DNA from: CAZDIO01 sp964505555 | GTDB taxonomy: Bacteria; Bdellovibrionota_C; UBA2361; SZUA-149; CAZDIO01 | Assembly: GCA_964505555.1 (NCBI GenBank) | Contig: CAZDIO010000067.1 | Coordinates: 1 to 64,000 of the forward strand | Direction of reading: 5' to 3' | Length of the DNA stretch: 64,000 nt | Shown: positions 1 through 9,728 of the stretch, piece after piece | How positions within the stretch are numbered: position 1 is the stretch's first letter | Layout: every line of letters begins with the position of its first letter | Notes under the pieces: model-generated | The model's database searches: none | Seen by the model: the letters and a program-made list of their open reading frames with translations, nothing else | Told to the model about the DNA's origin: nothing | Translations under genes and position numbers: made by a program

Positions 1-102
1 TTGTTGCTCGCTCCGCCAAAATATATAATTTTGCCAAAATGGGTTCTTGTTTGCTCCGCCGCCCCCCCCACGACAGGGAGATTTGTAATTCACATACGGG
101 AG

Positions 103-1167
103 TCACAGTACCTGCTCAATGTTATCAAGGAGTGGCACCTCGAGCTTAAACGCAAGGATTCTTTGATCGGGTCGAAAAACCTCTAAGATGACATCTGCTT
201 GAGTGGCAAGTTCTGATGCGATCCGTAAATCATTCGAGAAGATCTCTGGCGAGAGTCTTAAAGGAGCTTCCTCATCAGTAATAGAAACATGATAGCGTGG
301 AGAAAGAAGATGACGAGAGAGAATAAGCTGCAAGAGATCAAGCTCCTCACTAATTTCTGTCCCTTTTTGCGCTGTGATCATCAGCTCAAGCGTATTTCCT
401 CGGGTTGAAGTCTGGGTTACCGGAAAGGTGCCCTTAATTTTAATCTTTCCGTTTAATCCAAGAAAATCCGCAGCTTCGATAAGTAGGTGAGAGATAAGTC
501 GTAAAAATACCGTTTTGTTCACCTTAATCAGCGCAGAGGTTTTTAAATCTAAAACAATATTAATCTTTCCAGACACTAAGGGATCAACTATTTCTAGTGC
601 ACTAGTGAGCAATGAAAGAAGTTCCGCGCGATCTTCTTTTCCATGTTCTATCACTTCTTTTGAAGCTTTTATAAGTTGCTCCGATAGAGAACTATCCGTT
701 AATTCCAGCTTCTTCCCAAGTAAGGATGAGACAAGAAGGTGAAATGATCGGTTACGAAAAGATAATTGAAGAGTTTCAAGGAATGGTTCAAAGAGTGCCG
801 TTTCAAAAAAAAGAATAACCGAACCGGCGCTTCCCTCTTTGAGCGGATTACGTGTTGCCAAAATTGTTTTTAAACGTCCATCGGCGGTTGTAAGCTCAAT
901 TTCTCGCATTATTTTTTGTGCATGAGTAATTGGAACATAGGGACGCTTTACTGATTCTAGTAGAGTAATGAATGGGTTTAAGGTTTCTTTATATTGCTCT
1001 AGAAACGCACGGTTTTCTATACCTAAAACGCTAGCTCCTCTTGCCGTTAAAAAAATTGGGGTGTTTTTAGAGTCAAGAAGTAGCATTGGCAGATCAAGTG
1101 CATCAAAGCACTGAAGTGCTTGATACTGATTCTCCGGAAGAAGGTTTGTTGGATCTGTTTCGCCCAC
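103..1167 (-). CDS. PAS / degenerate histidine-kinase-like sensor protein
   Basis: A soluble 354-residue protein with no membrane segment. Residues about 18-125 read like a PAS-type sensory domain: a two-strand opening around LPMLLLDSKNTPIFLT, then a conserved-looking RNPLKEG stretch. Residues about 130-350 have the length and helix-strand pattern of a histidine-kinase dimerisation plus ATPase region, for example ALIKVNKTVFLRLISHLLIEA, which resembles the D-x-x-x-L-x-x-V-x-x-N-L-L stretch. I cannot find a clear phospho-acceptor His box or the usual glycine-rich ATP lid. It may be a degenerate kinase or a regulator that only kept the fold. It is divergent from valS, so the roughly 180 bp between them should hold both promoters. 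Confidence 0.5.
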   Translation of the reverse strand: MGETDPTNLLPENQYQALQCFDALDLPMLLLDSKNTPIFLTARGASVLGIENRAFLEQYKETLNPFITLLESVKRPYVPITHAQKIMREIELTTADGRLKTILATRNPLKEGSAGSVILFFETALFEPFLETLQLSFRNRSFHLLVSSLLGKKLELTDSSLSEQLIKASKEVIEHGKEDRAELLSLLTSALEIVDPLVSGKINIVLDLKTSALIKVNKTVFLRLISHLLIEAADFLGLNGKIKIKGTFPVTQTSTRGNTLELMITAQKGTEISEELDLLQLILSRHLLSPRYHVSITDEEAPLRLSPEIFSNDLRIASELATQADVILEVFRPDQRILAFKLEVPLLDNIEQVL

Positions 1168-1350
1168 GTTTTTCTGACTTACTATTGAAGATCCTTATTT
1201 TGCTTCAATTTAGATGGCTCATTTAACGAAAACGTTGTCAGTATTTCCAAATTGTCCTATATCCATAGAGAAACTGTAGCGGCTCTCCCCGGCTTTGCAC
1301 CGGATTACGATATTCATCAAGATTATTTTCAAGGGCAACGCAATCATACC

Positions 1351-4035
1351 ATGGTTGAAAAAGGATACGATCCAAAGAGAATTGAGGAAAAATGGGCTCA
1401 ATATTGGCCCACTACGGAAATGTTCCATGCTCGTGAGCAAGCTCCAAATAATCCCTTTTCTATTGTCATTCCACCACCAAACGTAACCGGTTCTCTTCAC
1501 TTAGGACACGCCTTAAATAACACCCTCCAAGATATTCTTTGTCGTTACAAAAGAATGTCCGGGTTTGAAGTTTTATGGATGCCGGGCACCGATCATGCCG
1601 GTATCGCCACACAAAACGTTGTGGAGCGTCAACTTGCTGCTCAAGGGATCAAGCGGCAAGATATTGGCCGCGAGGAATTTCTTAAACGAGTCTGGGAATG
1701 GAAACGTCACTCCGGGGGGGAGATAATTTCACAACTAAAACGTCTCGGCTGTTCTTGTGATTGGAAACGAGAGCGTTTTACGATGGATGAGGGACTATCA
1801 AAAACGGTGCGCGAGGTATTTGTAAGACTCTATCATGAATCATACATTTACCGCGGGGACTATATGATTAACTGGTGTCCTCGGTGCGAAAGTGCACTTG
1901 CTGATTTAGAGGTAGAATACCCTGAGGAAAATGAAGATGGTTTTCTCTATCAATTACGATACCCCATTGAAGGCAATCCTCCGCAATCAATTATTGTTGA
2001 AACGACCCGACCAGAAACAATGCTTGGAGATACCGCAGTTGCGGTTCATCCAGAGGATACTCGCTACCAGCATCTCGTGGGGAAAAAAGTTCTCCTCCCT
2101 TTAACAGGACGGGTTATTCCCATTATTCAAGATAGCTTTGTTGATCCCACATTTGGAAGTGGGGCAGTAAAAATTACACCAGGCCACGATCCAAATGATT
2201 TTGAGGCAGGAAAGAGGCACCAATTAGAAATTGTTTCGGTGATCGGCCCAGCTGGAAAGATGAATGCGCAAGCTGGTAAGTATGCAGGCCTTGATCGTTT
2301 TGAGTGCCGTAAACAGATCCTTGAAGATCTAAAAAAAGAAGGAGTACTTCTTGAGGTTAAAAAACACCAACTAAAAACAGGACGGTGTTACCGCTGCCAA
2401 ACGATTACTGAACCGCTCGTCTCCACGCAGTGGTTTATGAAAATGAATAAACTTGCAGAGGATGCAAAGAAAGCAGTTACGAGTGAAAAAACTAAGATCG
2501 TTCCTAAAAATTGGGAAGCGACATATTTTCAATGGCTAGATAACATTCGTGATTGGTGTATTTCACGACAATTATGGTGGGGGCACCAAATTCCTGTTTG
2601 GTACTGCAGTTGTGGAGAAGTTATCTGCGTTACCGAAGCTCCAAAGACCTGCCCAAAGTGCAAAGGTAACGAGCTACGGCAAGATCCTGATGTTCTTGAT
2701 ACCTGGTTTAGTTCAGCCCTATGGCCTTTCTCAACGATGGGTTGGCCTGAAGAGACGGCACTTCTTAAAAAGTTTTATCCAACCTCCGTGCTTGTTACTG
2801 GGTTTGATATCCTCTTTTTTTGGGTAGCGCGAATGATGATGCTTGGACTGAAGCTTACCCAGACAGTTCCATTTTATGACATTTACCTCCATGCCATGGT
2901 TCGTGATGAGCATGGGCAAAAAATGTCAAAAACCAAAGGAAATGTAATTGATCCGCTTGTGCTGATTGAAGCCTACGGCGCTGATGCTTTAAGATTTACC
3001 CTAACAATTCTTGCACTCCAAGGACGTGATGTAAATCTCGCTGAGTCGCGTATCGAAGGGTATCGAAATTTTATTAATAAAATCTGGAATGCCGTCCGCT
3101 ATACCTTGCTCCAATTTAATGAGGAAGAACCATCAAAGCTTTCTCGAAATATCGCTTCTACAGCAGATCTCTCACACAGTGTCGCTGCTCGTTGGATCCG
3201 TTCACGCTTAGCCCGTAATATTCAGGCAAATATTACCGCTTATGAGAAATATGATTTTAGCGAATTAGCCTCGCTCAATTATCGCTTTTTTTGGGATGAA
3301 TTTTGCGCTTGGTATGTAGAGATATCAAAGCTGGAGCTTAAGGAAGGTGATTCTTTAGAAAAGGAGCGAATTTTAAATAATCTTCTCCTGATGATCGATG
3401 CAAGCCTTCGGTTGCTCCATCCGATTATTCCGTTTGTTACTGAGGAGCTGTTTCAAGGTCTTCCCAAGATAAATAATGAAGCACGAGATTCTCTCTCTCA
3501 GAGTAGTTTTCCTACTCTTTCAGCGTGGCATCAGTTCTTAGTTATTGATCCAGAAGCGGAGAAGCAGATCGATCTCATGCGTGAAGTGGTTACCGCAATT
3601 AGAACCCTTCGGGCAGAAAATAATATTCCTCCTGGCGTGCTTCTTCGTGTGCTCGTCGAAGGCAAGAGTGAAGAGTCACAACATCTCCTTAATTTATCAG
3701 CACTGATCAAAGGTCTTTCAAGACTTTCCGCCCTAGAAGTAGGGCAAAAACCGACCCATGCGTTAACGATAGTCGTTTCCTCCCTTTCTCTTTCGGTTGT
3801 AATTGAAGAAGGCGTTGATTCAGAAAAAGAGCTATCAAGAATCACAAAAGAATTAGCCGTAATTGAGAGCGAGCTTGAGCGCGCTCAAGCAAAACTCTCT
3901 GCTGAAGAGTTTGTTAAAAAAGCTCCGGCGGCGGTCGTTGAGAAGGAAAGGAAAAAAATTATAGAACTTGAATCAAAGAAAGTTCTGCTTCTTAATCATG
4001 CTGCTCGCCTGGGCGTTAAGAACAATTGTGACTAA
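1351..4035 (+). CDS. valS: valine--tRNA ligase
   Basis: Charges tRNA-Val with valine in the cytoplasm. I start it at the ATG at 1351 because family members begin just before the KGYDPKRIEEKWAQYW segment. The open frame extends upstream to a TTG at 1252, but that stretch looks untranslated. This gives 894 residues, normal for the family. The class I signature GSLHLGHALN lies at about residues 48-57 and KMSKTKGN at about 523-530. The editing domain shows TTRPETMLGDTAV. There are zinc-type Cys pairs in the catalytic region (CSCGEVIC, CPKC) and a C-terminal coiled-coil arm (about 825-890), which is specific to ValRS. It heads a co-directional run; nadC overlaps its last codons, so the two are probably translationally coupled. 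Confidence 0.96.
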   Translation: MVEKGYDPKRIEEKWAQYWPTTEMFHAREQAPNNPFSIVIPPPNVTGSLHLGHALNNTLQDILCRYKRMSGFEVLWMPGTDHAGIATQNVVERQLAAQGIKRQDIGREEFLKRVWEWKRHSGGEIISQLKRLGCSCDWKRERFTMDEGLSKTVREVFVRLYHESYIYRGDYMINWCPRCESALADLEVEYPEENEDGFLYQLRYPIEGNPPQSIIVETTRPETMLGDTAVAVHPEDTRYQHLVGKKVLLPLTGRVIPIIQDSFVDPTFGSGAVKITPGHDPNDFEAGKRHQLEIVSVIGPAGKMNAQAGKYAGLDRFECRKQILEDLKKEGVLLEVKKHQLKTGRCYRCQTITEPLVSTQWFMKMNKLAEDAKKAVTSEKTKIVPKNWEATYFQWLDNIRDWCISRQLWWGHQIPVWYCSCGEVICVTEAPKTCPKCKGNELRQDPDVLDTWFSSALWPFSTMGWPEETALLKKFYPTSVLVTGFDILFFWVARMMMLGLKLTQTVPFYDIYLHAMVRDEHGQKMSKTKGNVIDPLVLIEAYGADALRFTLTILALQGRDVNLAESRIEGYRNFINKIWNAVRYTLLQFNEEEPSKLSRNIASTADLSHSVAARWIRSRLARNIQANITAYEKYDFSELASLNYRFFWDEFCAWYVEISKLELKEGDSLEKERILNNLLLMIDASLRLLHPIIPFVTEELFQGLPKINNEARDSLSQSSFPTLSAWHQFLVIDPEAEKQIDLMREVVTAIRTLRAENNIPPGVLLRVLVEGKSEESQHLLNLSALIKGLSRLSALEVGQKPTHALTIVVSSLSLSVVIEEGVDSEKELSRITKELAVIESELERAQAKLSAEEFVKKAPAAVVEKERKKIIELESKKVLLLNHAARLGVKNNCD

Positions 4036-4885
4036 AAAGATAGATAACAACGTACAAGCACTTATTGAACTTGCCCTTAGAGAAGATGTAGGAGCAGGAG
4101 ATGTTACCTCGCGAGCGTTGTTTGATGAGCATGCTCTTGGAACGGCTCAGGTCATTGCGAAAGAGTCTTTTATTCTTTGTGGCCAGGACGTAGCAGAGAA
4201 GGTATGTGATATTTTTGATAAACACCTTCGTTATTTTCCACAACAAGAAGACGGAAATCTGGTCGAAGCAAAGACCATCATTGCTACCATTGAAGGTCCG
4301 ATACTTTCACTTTTTTCAGTTGAAAGAACGGTATTAAATTTTCTGCAACAACTCTCTGGTGTTTCAACCCTGACCTCTCGTTTTGTGCGTGCTACTAACG
4401 GAAAAAATGTTACCATTTTAGATACAAGGAAAACAACGCCAGGGTGGAGAGTTCTTGAAAAATATGCCGTCAAGATCGGTGGGGGAAAGAATCATCGTTT
4501 TGGGCTCTACGATGCGGTGCTTATAAAGAACAATCACCTTGATCTTTTGGCAGGAGATGCAGAGCTCGCAGTAACAAAGTGTCGAAATGCTGCTTCGAAA
4601 CTTACCATAGAGATTGAGGTGCGTACTCTTGAGGAACTTCAAAAAGCACTCCGCGGAGATCCTGACGTGATACTTCTTGATAACATGAACGTAGATGAAG
4701 TGCGTAAGGCAGTAACTGTTATTCGAAAACATAAAAAACAGATTATAATCGAAGCCTCAGGGGGAATAAACGAAAGTACTATTTCTCAATACGTAGAAAC
4801 AGGAGTCGATGCACTCTCAATTGGCGCGCTTACTCATTCTGCAAAAGCGGTCGATATTTCCATGAGGATCTCCACAACTTCATAA
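4028..4885 (+). CDS. nadC: nicotinate-nucleotide pyrophosphorylase (quinolinate phosphoribosyltransferase)
   Basis: Converts quinolinate and PRPP to nicotinate mononucleotide, a step in de novo NAD synthesis. The family signature ILDTRKTTPGWR followed by KYAVKIGGGKNHR is at about residues 131-158. The substrate-binding EIEVRTLEE, the DVILLDNM strand and the C-terminal EASGGI phosphate-binding loop are all present. The open frame extends upstream, but the GTG at 4028 gives 285 residues, the usual length, and an 8-bp overlap with the end of valS, typical of coupling. No nadA or nadB is in this window. Confidence 0.95.
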   Translation: MTKKIDNNVQALIELALREDVGAGDVTSRALFDEHALGTAQVIAKESFILCGQDVAEKVCDIFDKHLRYFPQQEDGNLVEAKTIIATIEGPILSLFSVERTVLNFLQQLSGVSTLTSRFVRATNGKNVTILDTRKTTPGWRVLEKYAVKIGGGKNHRFGLYDAVLIKNNHLDLLAGDAELAVTKCRNAASKLTIEIEVRTLEELQKALRGDPDVILLDNMNVDEVRKAVTVIRKHKKQIIIEASGGINESTISQYVETGVDALSIGALTHSAKAVDISMRISTTS

Positions 4886-4915
4886 GGGTATTTTACTCGA
4901 TCTGTTTAAAAAGAG

Positions 4916-5812
4916 ATGAACCTACTTAAAACTGATAACGATTTTGTCATGCAGGTTCGTGCTGAACTACTTCAGAAGAAAAAAGATTTCTTTTTTTCTT
5001 CCCACGCCTCTCTCTCTTCTGAAAAGTGGAAACTTTATCTTTTTGAGTCTATCGATTCTACGATGGATTTTGGAAAAGCTCTTTTACGAAATGAAGGCTC
5101 GTTATTAACTCCATTCTCTTTCTTTGATGAACAACCAGTTGCACCGGGAGTTCCTGCTTGCATTCTTTCCTGTTCCCAAGAAGCAGGGAGAGGACAAGAA
5201 GGGAGAAGTTGGTTTTCCCCCTTCTCTCAGGGGGTGTATGTAAGCTATGCTTTTTTTGTTCCACCACAGAGCGTTTCTTTTGCCGCATTCTCTCTTGCCT
5301 GTGGTGTTATTGTTTCAAGAGCTCTTGAAACTTTTGGAGGCAAAGCAGATCTCAAGTGGCCAAATGATATAATTTCTTTAGAAAACGAGAGCGGTTGCTA
5401 TCGAAAAGTAGGGGGAATTTTGGTAGAACTCTTTTCAAGCGGCCAGGAGGCTACCGGTATCGTGGTTGGTATTGGACTGAATGTCAGCGGATCGCAGTTT
5501 CCAAAAGAAGTTCCGGGGATCTCTCTTCAGACAATGATTCAAAGAGAGATCTCTGTATCTGAAGTGTTTGTTGAGCTTACAAAACAGTTTCTTCATGGTT
5601 TGGCAGAATACTTGATGGTGGGGTTTTCCGGATTTAAGGAGGAATGGGAGCGCTCTTCGATTATGAAAGGAAGAAAAATTGCAAGCCAACAACATGGAGA
5701 AAAAATCCTTGGGTATGTAACAGGACTAAATAATGACGGATCTCTGGTTATCACCACATCAGAGAAGGTGGTTCATCTTTATTCTGGAAGCGTTGAATTT
5801 ATTACTGTGTAG
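4916..5812 (+). CDS. birA: biotin--[acetyl-CoA-carboxylase] ligase
   Basis: Attaches biotin to the biotin carboxyl carrier protein through biotinyl-AMP. The biotin/ATP loop GRGQEGRSWFSP is at about residues 91-102, LKWPNDI at about 146-152 and RKVGGILVE at about 163-171. A short C-terminal SH3-like domain (GRKIASQ, GYVTGLNNDGSLVI) completes the fold. The first 40 residues do not look like a winged helix, so this is probably the ligase-only form without the DNA-binding repressor domain of E. coli BirA. It lies between nadC and coaX on the same strand with short gaps. The start is uncertain; an internal ATG twelve codons in is possible. Confidence 0.92.
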   Translation: MNLLKTDNDFVMQVRAELLQKKKDFFFSSHASLSSEKWKLYLFESIDSTMDFGKALLRNEGSLLTPFSFFDEQPVAPGVPACILSCSQEAGRGQEGRSWFSPFSQGVYVSYAFFVPPQSVSFAAFSLACGVIVSRALETFGGKADLKWPNDIISLENESGCYRKVGGILVELFSSGQEATGIVVGIGLNVSGSQFPKEVPGISLQTMIQREISVSEVFVELTKQFLHGLAEYLMVGFSGFKEEWERSSIMKGRKIASQQHGEKILGYVTGLNNDGSLVITTSEKVVHLYSGSVEFITV

Positions 5813-5831
5813 TGTTTTGAGATAGAACCTT

Positions 5832-6614
5832 ATGCTACTTGCGATTGATGTTGGAAATACTCATGTGGTTCTTGGTCTTTTTGAAGATGAAGAGCTTCGT
5901 GCAAATTGGAGGTTGCAAAGTGATACTCAGAGGACGGTCGATGAGTATGCTCTAGAAATACTTGCTCTTTTACAGTTTGAAAAATGCACTACTGATTTGA
6001 TTCATCAGGTGGTTATTAGTTGTGTTGTTCCTAGTCTTTCTCGAGTCTTTAACAAGCTTTCTGAAAAATACTTCTCTGTTCATCCACTCCTGATAGGAGC
6101 AAACGTTCGTACCGCTCCAACCGGGAGTCCTGGAATTATAATCCGTTGCGATGATCCACGGATGGTTGGTCCAGATCGAATTGTTAATGCCGTTGCTGCC
6201 AAAGAACTCTTTGGCGCACCAGCGATCGTCGTTGACTTTGGCACGGCAACAACATTTGATGTCGTGGGGAAGGAGGGAAACTATGAAGGGGGTGCAATTG
6301 CACCGGGACTTTTAATTTCTGCCGACGCACTTTTTGAACGTGCGGCACTCCTTCCCAGTATTGAATTAAAAAAGCCACCCACAGTTATTGGCAAAAACAC
6401 CATTGACTCAATGCTCTCAGGAATTATTTATGGGTATGTTGGACTCGTTGATGGAATACTCGAGCGTATGCTCGAAAGTCTAGGAAAAGAAACTACGGTT
6501 ATTGCAACTGGAGGACTCTCACAGATGATCTCCGCAGAGTCTCGATATATAAAAGAGGCGCTTCCGGATCTGACCCTGATCGGACTTAAGTTGATTGCTT
6601 CTTACAATCGGTAA
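5832..6614 (+). CDS. coaX: type III pantothenate kinase
   Basis: Phosphorylates pantothenate, the first step of coenzyme A synthesis. It has the ASKHA-fold phosphate loop DVGNTH at residues 6-11, GPDRIVNA at about 113-120, the second phosphate motif DFGTATTFD at about 136-144 and GGAIAPG at about 155-161. At 260 residues it has the normal length. The birA-coaX adjacency is common across bacteria and supports both calls. A short gap to the next gene suggests one transcript. Confidence 0.96.
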   Translation: MLLAIDVGNTHVVLGLFEDEELRANWRLQSDTQRTVDEYALEILALLQFEKCTTDLIHQVVISCVVPSLSRVFNKLSEKYFSVHPLLIGANVRTAPTGSPGIIIRCDDPRMVGPDRIVNAVAAKELFGAPAIVVDFGTATTFDVVGKEGNYEGGAIAPGLLISADALFERAALLPSIELKKPPTVIGKNTIDSMLSGIIYGYVGLVDGILERMLESLGKETTVIATGGLSQMISAESRYIKEALPDLTLIGLKLIASYNR

Positions 6615-6623
6615 TCAAAAGAG

Positions 6624-7184
6624 ATGGTTGATAAGACACTCGAGAAGCTGTTTGATGAGAGTCTCAATGAAGCTGTTGATGAGTTAGAAAAAAAGCAGAT
6701 CCGAGAATTAAAAAACAATACTGACGAAATAGCATTTTCAGCTGAGTTTCTTTCCGAGGAGCACACTTCCTCTGCTGGAAATCTTTTCTCTGCAATTGAA
6801 GAGATGGGAATTCCCCAAAAAATCAAACTTGCTTTGTATGGGAATAAATCAGTACGAACGATTTTAATCAGAGAAACCGATCGCCGAATTCCACTATATG
6901 TTCTAAAGAACCCTCGAATTACAGATGAAGAGGTATTAGAGATTTCAAAAAACTCTTCTCTCGCAAGCGCTCTCTTTAGAGAGATTACAAATAACTCGGC
7001 CTGGATAAAAAGTTACGCGGTGAAACTTGCCATAGTTTCAAATCCCAAAGCGCCTACTGATGTAACTCTTCCTCTGGTAAAATATATGCAAGATAGAGAC
7101 TTACGGAGACTAGCGAAATCAAAAAACATCCCCTTTACCATTGTTACTCATTGTAGAAAAATTTTAGAGGAAAGAAGTAAGTGA
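6624..7184 (+). CDS. conserved hypothetical protein, helical repeat-like
   Basis: A 186-residue soluble protein. Its first 60 residues are acidic and helical. Residues about 68-175 read as short helical repeats (KIKLALYGNKSVRTILIRE, VLKNPRITDEEVLEI, IVSNPKAPTDVTLPLVKY). I recall similar proteins in deltaproteobacterial genomes, resembling leucine-rich-repeat-variant or HEAT-like arrays, but no function is known to me. It follows coaX by 9 bp, so co-transcription is likely. Confidence 0.75.
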   Translation: MVDKTLEKLFDESLNEAVDELEKKQIRELKNNTDEIAFSAEFLSEEHTSSAGNLFSAIEEMGIPQKIKLALYGNKSVRTILIRETDRRIPLYVLKNPRITDEEVLEISKNSSLASALFREITNNSAWIKSYAVKLAIVSNPKAPTDVTLPLVKYMQDRDLRRLAKSKNIPFTIVTHCRKILEERSK

Positions 7185-7294
7185 GCAATTGCAAGCGGTT
7201 GCAGTCTTTATTCACAGCTTTCTTTTGTCGCGCTGGAACCATCCCTTTGGCTTCGCTATAAAGAACCTCTCATGAAGAGATCGTAAAGGGTTTG

Positions 7295-8476
7295 GTGATT
7301 ACAGAACAAAAAGAGACAACAAGAACCATCGAACGTATTCGTTCGGAATCAGCAAACATCGCCATCAGTGTTTTAGCTGCTTTAATATTTTTCAGCACAG
7401 GCAGTATTTTTCTCTTTTACTTTTTTTGGGGAAAGGTTGTCCCACCGGGATACTTAGGCATTCGACATAATGGATATAGTATCCCTGGTCTTATCGAAAA
7501 AGGATATTCTGACTTGGGGCTCTCTCCAGGACTCCACTGGAGAGTTCCTGGTTTTTCCGACATTGTCCTCCTTCCTAGAACTTTTCAATTTGTAAATTTT
7601 AATTCAACTCCAGCAAAAGGTGAGCTCTCTCTACCAGAGTTAGATATCCCCACAAAAGATGGTTCTAAAGTTAAAGCCGACATTACCTTAGTGCTAAGAC
7701 TTTTTCAGCGACCAGGAAAGGTTGATCCGGAAAAAGCACGGTTAAACAACGCAGAGAAGCCTCTTCAACCACATGAAGTTCCTTTTATGAGGTTTCTCAG
7801 CATTGATCACGGTGGACCACGCCAGCTTGTAGAACATTTTAAGGCTGATCGTCAGGATCAATTGCGCTCATTCTCTATTCTCGCTCAAGACAAACTCAAC
7901 CAAAATCTCTCCTCATTATCAACAAGTGATTTTTATAACCCCGCACTTCGAGAACGGGTAATACTCCGGGCTTATACTCAGATTGCTCAGGCAGTAAGCC
8001 CTAGTGGAATTGAGCTTTGGGGTGCTCTTTTGAGAAGATTTGTTTACGCTGAAAAAAATATTGACGATCAAATATTTGCAAAAATCCTTCAAGAACAAAC
8101 AGAACGCCTTACCGCCGCGTCGAGTCGCCTCGCAGCAGCAAAAGCTGAAACGGAAAAAGAGCAGGCGCTTGGTGATGCAACCATTCGTGATTTGGAGGTG
8201 CAAGGAGATGCCAAAGTGCAGGTGCTGCGCTCCGAAGGAGACCTCTATCAAGCTACGAAACAAGCACAAGGAGATCTTCTTGTTGCAAATGCGAAAGCTG
8301 AGATCGATGCAGCAAAAGCAAAGGCACTCGATGAACTTGGTGGTGCAGATATTTATGTCGCCCGCGAGCTTGCCCCACTGCTTCGCACGTTAAAGGGTGG
8401 AGTAGTGACAGATATTGACCCTTATAATATTAAAGCGTGGGTTGAGAAGTTAACTTCCTCCAAGAGCACTGAATAA
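7295..8476 (+). CDS. SPFH (band 7) domain membrane protein
   Basis: An N-terminal membrane segment (about residues 25-46) is followed by VVPPGYLGIRHNGY, typical of the start of an SPFH domain. A long Ala/Glu-rich coiled coil at about 265-345 is typical of flotillin and HflK/HflC-like proteins. I prefer the GTG at 7295, which sits 4 nt after AAAGGG, over the TTG one codon upstream. The family forms ring or cage-like oligomers in membranes, often modulating proteases. The next gene is a second SPFH protein 10 bp downstream, so the two probably form a hetero-oligomer like HflK/HflC, although neither is a clear orthologue of those. Confidence 0.85.
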   Translation: MITEQKETTRTIERIRSESANIAISVLAALIFFSTGSIFLFYFFWGKVVPPGYLGIRHNGYSIPGLIEKGYSDLGLSPGLHWRVPGFSDIVLLPRTFQFVNFNSTPAKGELSLPELDIPTKDGSKVKADITLVLRLFQRPGKVDPEKARLNNAEKPLQPHEVPFMRFLSIDHGGPRQLVEHFKADRQDQLRSFSILAQDKLNQNLSSLSTSDFYNPALRERVILRAYTQIAQAVSPSGIELWGALLRRFVYAEKNIDDQIFAKILQEQTERLTAASSRLAAAKAETEKEQALGDATIRDLEVQGDAKVQVLRSEGDLYQATKQAQGDLLVANAKAEIDAAKAKALDELGGADIYVARELAPLLRTLKGGVVTDIDPYNIKAWVEKLTSSKSTE

Positions 8477-8486
8477 AAAGTAAGAC

Positions 8487-9689
8487 ATGAAATACCGCTA
8501 TTTCACTTTAAACATTGCTAAGGGAATCAAATGCTACCTTGCGGCACTCTTTCTCTTAGCCATGAGTGGCTGCCAACGGATGGAAGCAAGTGAGTATGGT
8601 GTGGTGTTTAGTAAACTCCCCTGGTTTCTTGCGGGCGGGATAAAAGGGAAAGTTCTTCAGCCTGGAGAGATGGAGTTTCTTTGGCCTTGGGATGAGCTGT
8701 ATCGAGTGGATACAAGTGTCCAAACGATCATTTGGGGAGATGGTAATAAGGCGGCCAATGAAGCGACTGATGGATATGTTGAAACGCGATCGGTCGATGG
8801 AAATGAGGTTGGGCTCTCACTTACTATTCAGTATCACGTAGATCCAAAGAGAGTTTCTTATGTTATTCAAAATGTTGCCTATGATCAGCAGCGAATTGAA
8901 AATCTTGTTGAGGCAGTTGCTCGAACAGATATTCGAAGTCATATGAATATCTTAAAAACATCCGATTTCTTTGATCCTGATGACCGACAGCTTGCAATCG
9001 ATCGGGTAAAAGTTGCCCTTGCAACCCGGCTTGAACCAGAGGGAATCATTATCGATGCCGTAAGTTATAAAGATCACCGTTTCGAAAGACGCCTTCCTGA
9101 TGGTTCAGTGGATAGAAGTTATCAGGAGCAAATTGATCGTACTCAGGCGATGAGTCAGGAAACCGAGCAAGAAGCAAAAAAAGTAAAAACTGTTATTGAG
9201 AAAAAAAAGCAAGAGTTAAACGACACTCAAGCAAAAGTGAATCGGAGTTTTGAAGAAGCGTCTGGGTACAAAAGACAAGCGATGCTAAGAGGAGATGCCT
9301 ATTTGGAGGCAAAACGAAATCAAGCAGAGCAGATCACTACCGTAGGAATGGCCGAGGTAGAAGGATTAAAAAAACAAATTGCCGCGTTAGCAGGTCCAGG
9401 TGGAGAGGCGTTATTAAAAATGACCCTCATGAAGGAGCTCCTTGCAAATGCCCCTAATTTTGTTGTGATGAACTCTCCGAAAGGTCGTGGAATGGGGTTG
9501 GATCTGAATCAAATAGACACCAACGAACTCCTTAAACAGGCAGGAGTTTTTCCAGAGAAATTACCTCTTGAAGAGACAAAAGAAGAGAAAAAAAGTGCAC
9601 CAGTAAAAAACATCATTAAAAATCCCCCTCCTTTAAGACCACTTCCAGAGAACTCGATCTCTGAAAAAACTATGCAGAACAATCCTTAA
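8487..9689 (+). CDS. SPFH (band 7) domain protein, predicted lipoprotein
   Basis: The N-terminus has a basic start, a hydrophobic stretch and a lipobox ending MSGC (Cys about 28), so it is predicted to be lipidated rather than membrane-spanning, unusual for this family. The SPFH region follows (SEYGVVFSKLPWF, then DGNEVGLSLTIQYHVDP). A long coiled coil spans about 215-275 (KKVKTVIEKKKQELNDTQ), and a Pro/Lys-rich tail ends the protein. It is the partner of the preceding SPFH gene. If the lipobox is used, the two proteins would sit on the same or opposite faces of the periplasm through different anchors. Confidence 0.82.
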   Translation: MKYRYFTLNIAKGIKCYLAALFLLAMSGCQRMEASEYGVVFSKLPWFLAGGIKGKVLQPGEMEFLWPWDELYRVDTSVQTIIWGDGNKAANEATDGYVETRSVDGNEVGLSLTIQYHVDPKRVSYVIQNVAYDQQRIENLVEAVARTDIRSHMNILKTSDFFDPDDRQLAIDRVKVALATRLEPEGIIIDAVSYKDHRFERRLPDGSVDRSYQEQIDRTQAMSQETEQEAKKVKTVIEKKKQELNDTQAKVNRSFEEASGYKRQAMLRGDAYLEAKRNQAEQITTVGMAEVEGLKKQIAALAGPGGEALLKMTLMKELLANAPNFVVMNSPKGRGMGLDLNQIDTNELLKQAGVFPEKLPLEETKEEKKSAPVKNIIKNPPPLRPLPENSISEKTMQNNP

Positions 9690-9728
9690 TGAGATAGAAA
9701 GTGTGTTGAAACGTCTCTTAACGTAATA

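Noticed and set aside
1..186. 61-codon plus-strand ORF at the window start
   Set aside because: It lies antisense to the end of the sensor-like gene, has no ribosome site and an unlikely composition.
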